NCBI GenBank assembly: GCA_964358485.1
Contig: CAYHPY010000003.1
Span: 1-64,000, forward strand
Direction of reading: 5' to 3'
DNA length: 64,000 bases
Source: CAYHPY01 sp964358485
GTDB taxonomy: Bacteria > Elusimicrobiota > Elusimicrobia > UBA1565 > UBA9628
Below the pieces are notes generated by a model, which was not told where the DNA came from, did not search any database, and worked only from the letters and a program-made list of their open reading frames with translations. The position numbers and the translations under genes were made by a program. Below are positions 62,430 through 64,000 of the stretch, piece after piece. Position 1 is the first letter of the stretch. Every line of letters starts with the position of its first letter.

Positions 62430-63773
62430 TTGAGATCGCTAAGAATAGTCTACACGAAACCCATCACAAAAATATTTCGTGATTTGGCCGCTTTGAGCGC
62501 GGCCGCGTTTCTGGCCTGGCCGTCCGAAGCCGCGGAGCCGGCCCCGGAGCCGCGGGCGCCGTCGGGGGCGGGCCTGTTCTATCCGGCCGAGCCCAAGCGC
62601 CTAGCCGACCTGGTCAAGCGCCTCCTGGCCTCCGAGCGGCCTCGGCGGGGAGAGGCTCCCGCCGGGAAAATTATCGGTTTGCTCGTGCCGCACGCGGGCC
62701 TGGAGTTCACCGGGGCCGCCGCCGCCCGCGCCTACGCCTTGCTTGCCAAGGACGGCTACGACGCCGTCGTCATTCTGGGCGCGGCCCACCGCGGAGCATT
62801 CGACGGCGCGGCCATCTACCCCGGCCCTTACGCCACGCCGGAGGGCACCCTGCCTTATGACCGGCGCTTGGCCCGGGCCCTGGTCGAGGCCGATCCGCTT
62901 TTCCGCTTGGACGCCGGCGCCCATGAGGGTGAGCAGGCCGTGGAGCTCCAGGTTCCCTTTCTGCGGCGGAGGCTGGGCGCAGTTCCGACTCTTGGGATCC
63001 TTCTTTCGACGCAGGAGCTCCATGAGTACCAACGGGTGGGAGAAATTTTGGCCAAGGCGCTCAAAGGCCGCCGCGCCTTGATCGTCGCCTCCTCGGACCT
63101 GGCGCAATTTCCCTCCGGGGCCGACGCCGACCGCCTGGATGCCTCCAATCTTCTGGCCCTTTCGGCCCTGGATCCGGAGCTTCTTTGGAAGGCCAACCGC
63201 CTGCAGGCGGCCCGCGGGGTGCCGGATTTAAAGGCCTCTTTTTGCGGCGAGGCCGCGGTCGGCGCGATGCTCGCCGCCGTCCGGGCCCTAGGAGCCGCCG
63301 ACTCCCGGGTGGTGGCGCGCCTAAATTCCGGGGACGCGGTCTCCGAGCGGGACTACAAACATGTCGTGGGCCACGCGGCGATGGTATTTATGAAAACCCC
63401 CCGAAAGTCCCCGGACCCCATGGGGGTCTCGGAGGCCGATGGCCGGAAGTTGGTGGCTGCGGCTCGAGGAGTCGTGGAAAAAGCCCTGAGTTCGGGAGAA
63501 GTCCCGGCGCCCGGCCTTTCCGAGGTCCCAAGATTCAACCTGCCGGGAGCCGTCTCCGTTTCCCTGCGCGCCCCCGGCGGGGCCGAGTTCGGGAGGGCGG
63601 CCGACGACCAGGAGGAAAGTTCGTTGTTGGAATCCACGGTCCGAAACGCCCTCCGCGCGGCCCGGGCCGCCAAGGACGGCGGCTTGGAAGCGGAGGCGGT
63701 GAGGCTGCTGCGTCTGAGCGTGAGCGTCCGCCCGGCCCGTCCGGGGGGCCAGGCGCTGGAATTCTCGGAATAA
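62430..63773 (+). CDS. Exported Memo-like protein with degenerate AMMECR1-like tail
   Basis: After a probable signal peptide (FRDLAALSAAAFLAWPSEAA) comes a Memo1 domain: AGLFYPAEPKRLADLVKRLL, GLLVPHAGLEFTGAAAARAY, VVILGAAHRGAFDGAAIYPG, GAHEGEQAVELQVPFL, VASSDLAQF and FCGEAAVGAMLAAV. This group is normally AmmeMemoRadiSam protein B. The C-terminal 120 residues recall AMMECR1 but lack its CIG core. TTG 62430 is the best start; the true start is uncertain. Confidence 0.82.
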   Translation: MRSLRIVYTKPITKIFRDLAALSAAAFLAWPSEAAEPAPEPRAPSGAGLFYPAEPKRLADLVKRLLASERPRRGEAPAGKIIGLLVPHAGLEFTGAAAARAYALLAKDGYDAVVILGAAHRGAFDGAAIYPGPYATPEGTLPYDRRLARALVEADPLFRLDAGAHEGEQAVELQVPFLRRRLGAVPTLGILLSTQELHEYQRVGEILAKALKGRRALIVASSDLAQFPSGADADRLDASNLLALSALDPELLWKANRLQAARGVPDLKASFCGEAAVGAMLAAVRALGAADSRVVARLNSGDAVSERDYKHVVGHAAMVFMKTPRKSPDPMGVSEADGRKLVAAARGVVEKALSSGEVPAPGLSEVPRFNLPGAVSVSLRAPGGAEFGRAADDQEESSLLESTVRNALRAARAAKDGGLEAEAVRLLRLSVSVRPARPGGQALEFSE

Positions 63774-63807
63774 ATCCGTCCCGAATCGGACCCCCTTGAC
63801 GCAACCC

Positions 63808-63836
63808 TTGACGAAAACTAGACGTAAAGCTATCCT
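63808..63836 (+). promoter_or_regulatory. Promoter before the Fic gene, leaderless spacing
   Basis: TTGACG (63808-63813), 17 nt, TATCCT (63831-63836), then ATG 63843 after 6 nt. A second TTGACG lies at 63796. Confidence 0.6.
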
Positions 63837-63842
63837 ATTGGC

Positions 63843-64000
63843 ATGTACCGCCCGCGGTTTCAAATTTCGGCGGATCTGCTGCGCCTGCTGACTCAGGCCG
63901 CGGAACTCAAGACCTGGATCGCCCAGGCCGTCATCGATGTCCCGTGGCTGCCGGCCCTGCAGCGGGACACGGCGACCCGCCTGGCTCATTCCTCCACCGC
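63843..64000 (+). CDS. Fic family protein, N-terminal fragment
   Basis: The frame is cut by the window end after 52 codons. YRPRFQISADLLRLLTQAAE and PALQRDTATRLAHSST match the N-terminus of Fic proteins, where the last motif normally continues into AIEGN. Fic enzymes AMPylate or otherwise modify proteins; the catalytic HPFxxGNGR motif is outside the window. Confidence 0.6.
   Translation, partial: MYRPRFQISADLLRLLTQAAELKTWIAQAVIDVPWLPALQRDTATRLAHSST

Overview
The window is a GC-rich bacterial chromosome segment. The cell is Gram-negative and rod-shaped: it encodes MreBCD, PBP2 and RodA, meso-DAP synthesis (DapA, DapF), an OmpA-type protein and an outer-membrane barrel. Secreted proteins with long Pro/Ala/Ser-rich stretches and the overall gene content would suit a deep-branching phylum such as Elusimicrobiota. 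That placement is inference from gene content only; there is no rRNA gene in the window.

Positions 1-28843 form one unbroken plus-strand run of 43 genes. It opens with the end of EF-Tu and the S10-spc-alpha ribosomal cluster, which includes SecY, Adk, Map and IF-1 but has no L30 gene between S5 and L15. It continues with MreB-MreC-MreD-PBP2-RodA, RNase G/E, an N-acetylmuramoyl-L-alanine amidase, MurI, an unknown helical protein, an unusual Rho, RidA and a membrane protein. Many neighbours overlap by 4 nt (ATGA or GTGA), which suggests translational coupling across translation, secretion, cell-shape and RNA-decay functions.

Positions 28900-46639 are mixed. They hold a membrane-anchored spermidine-synthase-like protein, a small HExxH protein, a truncated ORF6N gene beside a perfect palindrome, a small HD hydrolase, a TfoX-N protein, an OmpA-type protein, a redoxin plus Ser/Thr kinase pair, dapF-dapA, a REP-like palindrome, HEAT-like exported proteins, cobalamin-dependent MetH behind a terminator-like leader, and a two-gene AbiE-like (type IV toxin-antitoxin) unit with a strong promoter inside a large palindrome. 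MazG-like and ThpR genes follow.

Positions 46629-64000 contain a minus-strand operon (tail-specific protease, a UshA-like domain fused to an outer-membrane barrel, and a BtuF-like binding protein), an exported tandem kinase-like protein, a tandem PC4-domain protein, a REP-associated transposase with terminal inverted repeats, and a CNNM-CBS-EIIA fusion. The end of the window holds HemE-HemY-MgtC-RlmN, a GAF-type methionine sulfoxide reductase, a Memo/AMMECR1-like protein and the start of a Fic protein.

The most notable signals are: (1) a Rho whose RNA-binding OB domain is replaced by a Gly/Gln/Arg/His-rich tail encoded by 21-bp tandem repeats; (2) about a dozen genes with a -10 box 4-8 nt before the start codon, suggesting widespread leaderless mRNAs; (3) the AbiE-like pair with its nested operator; (4) several domain fusions and probable pseudoenzymes. 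No rRNA, tRNA or CRISPR array was recognised.
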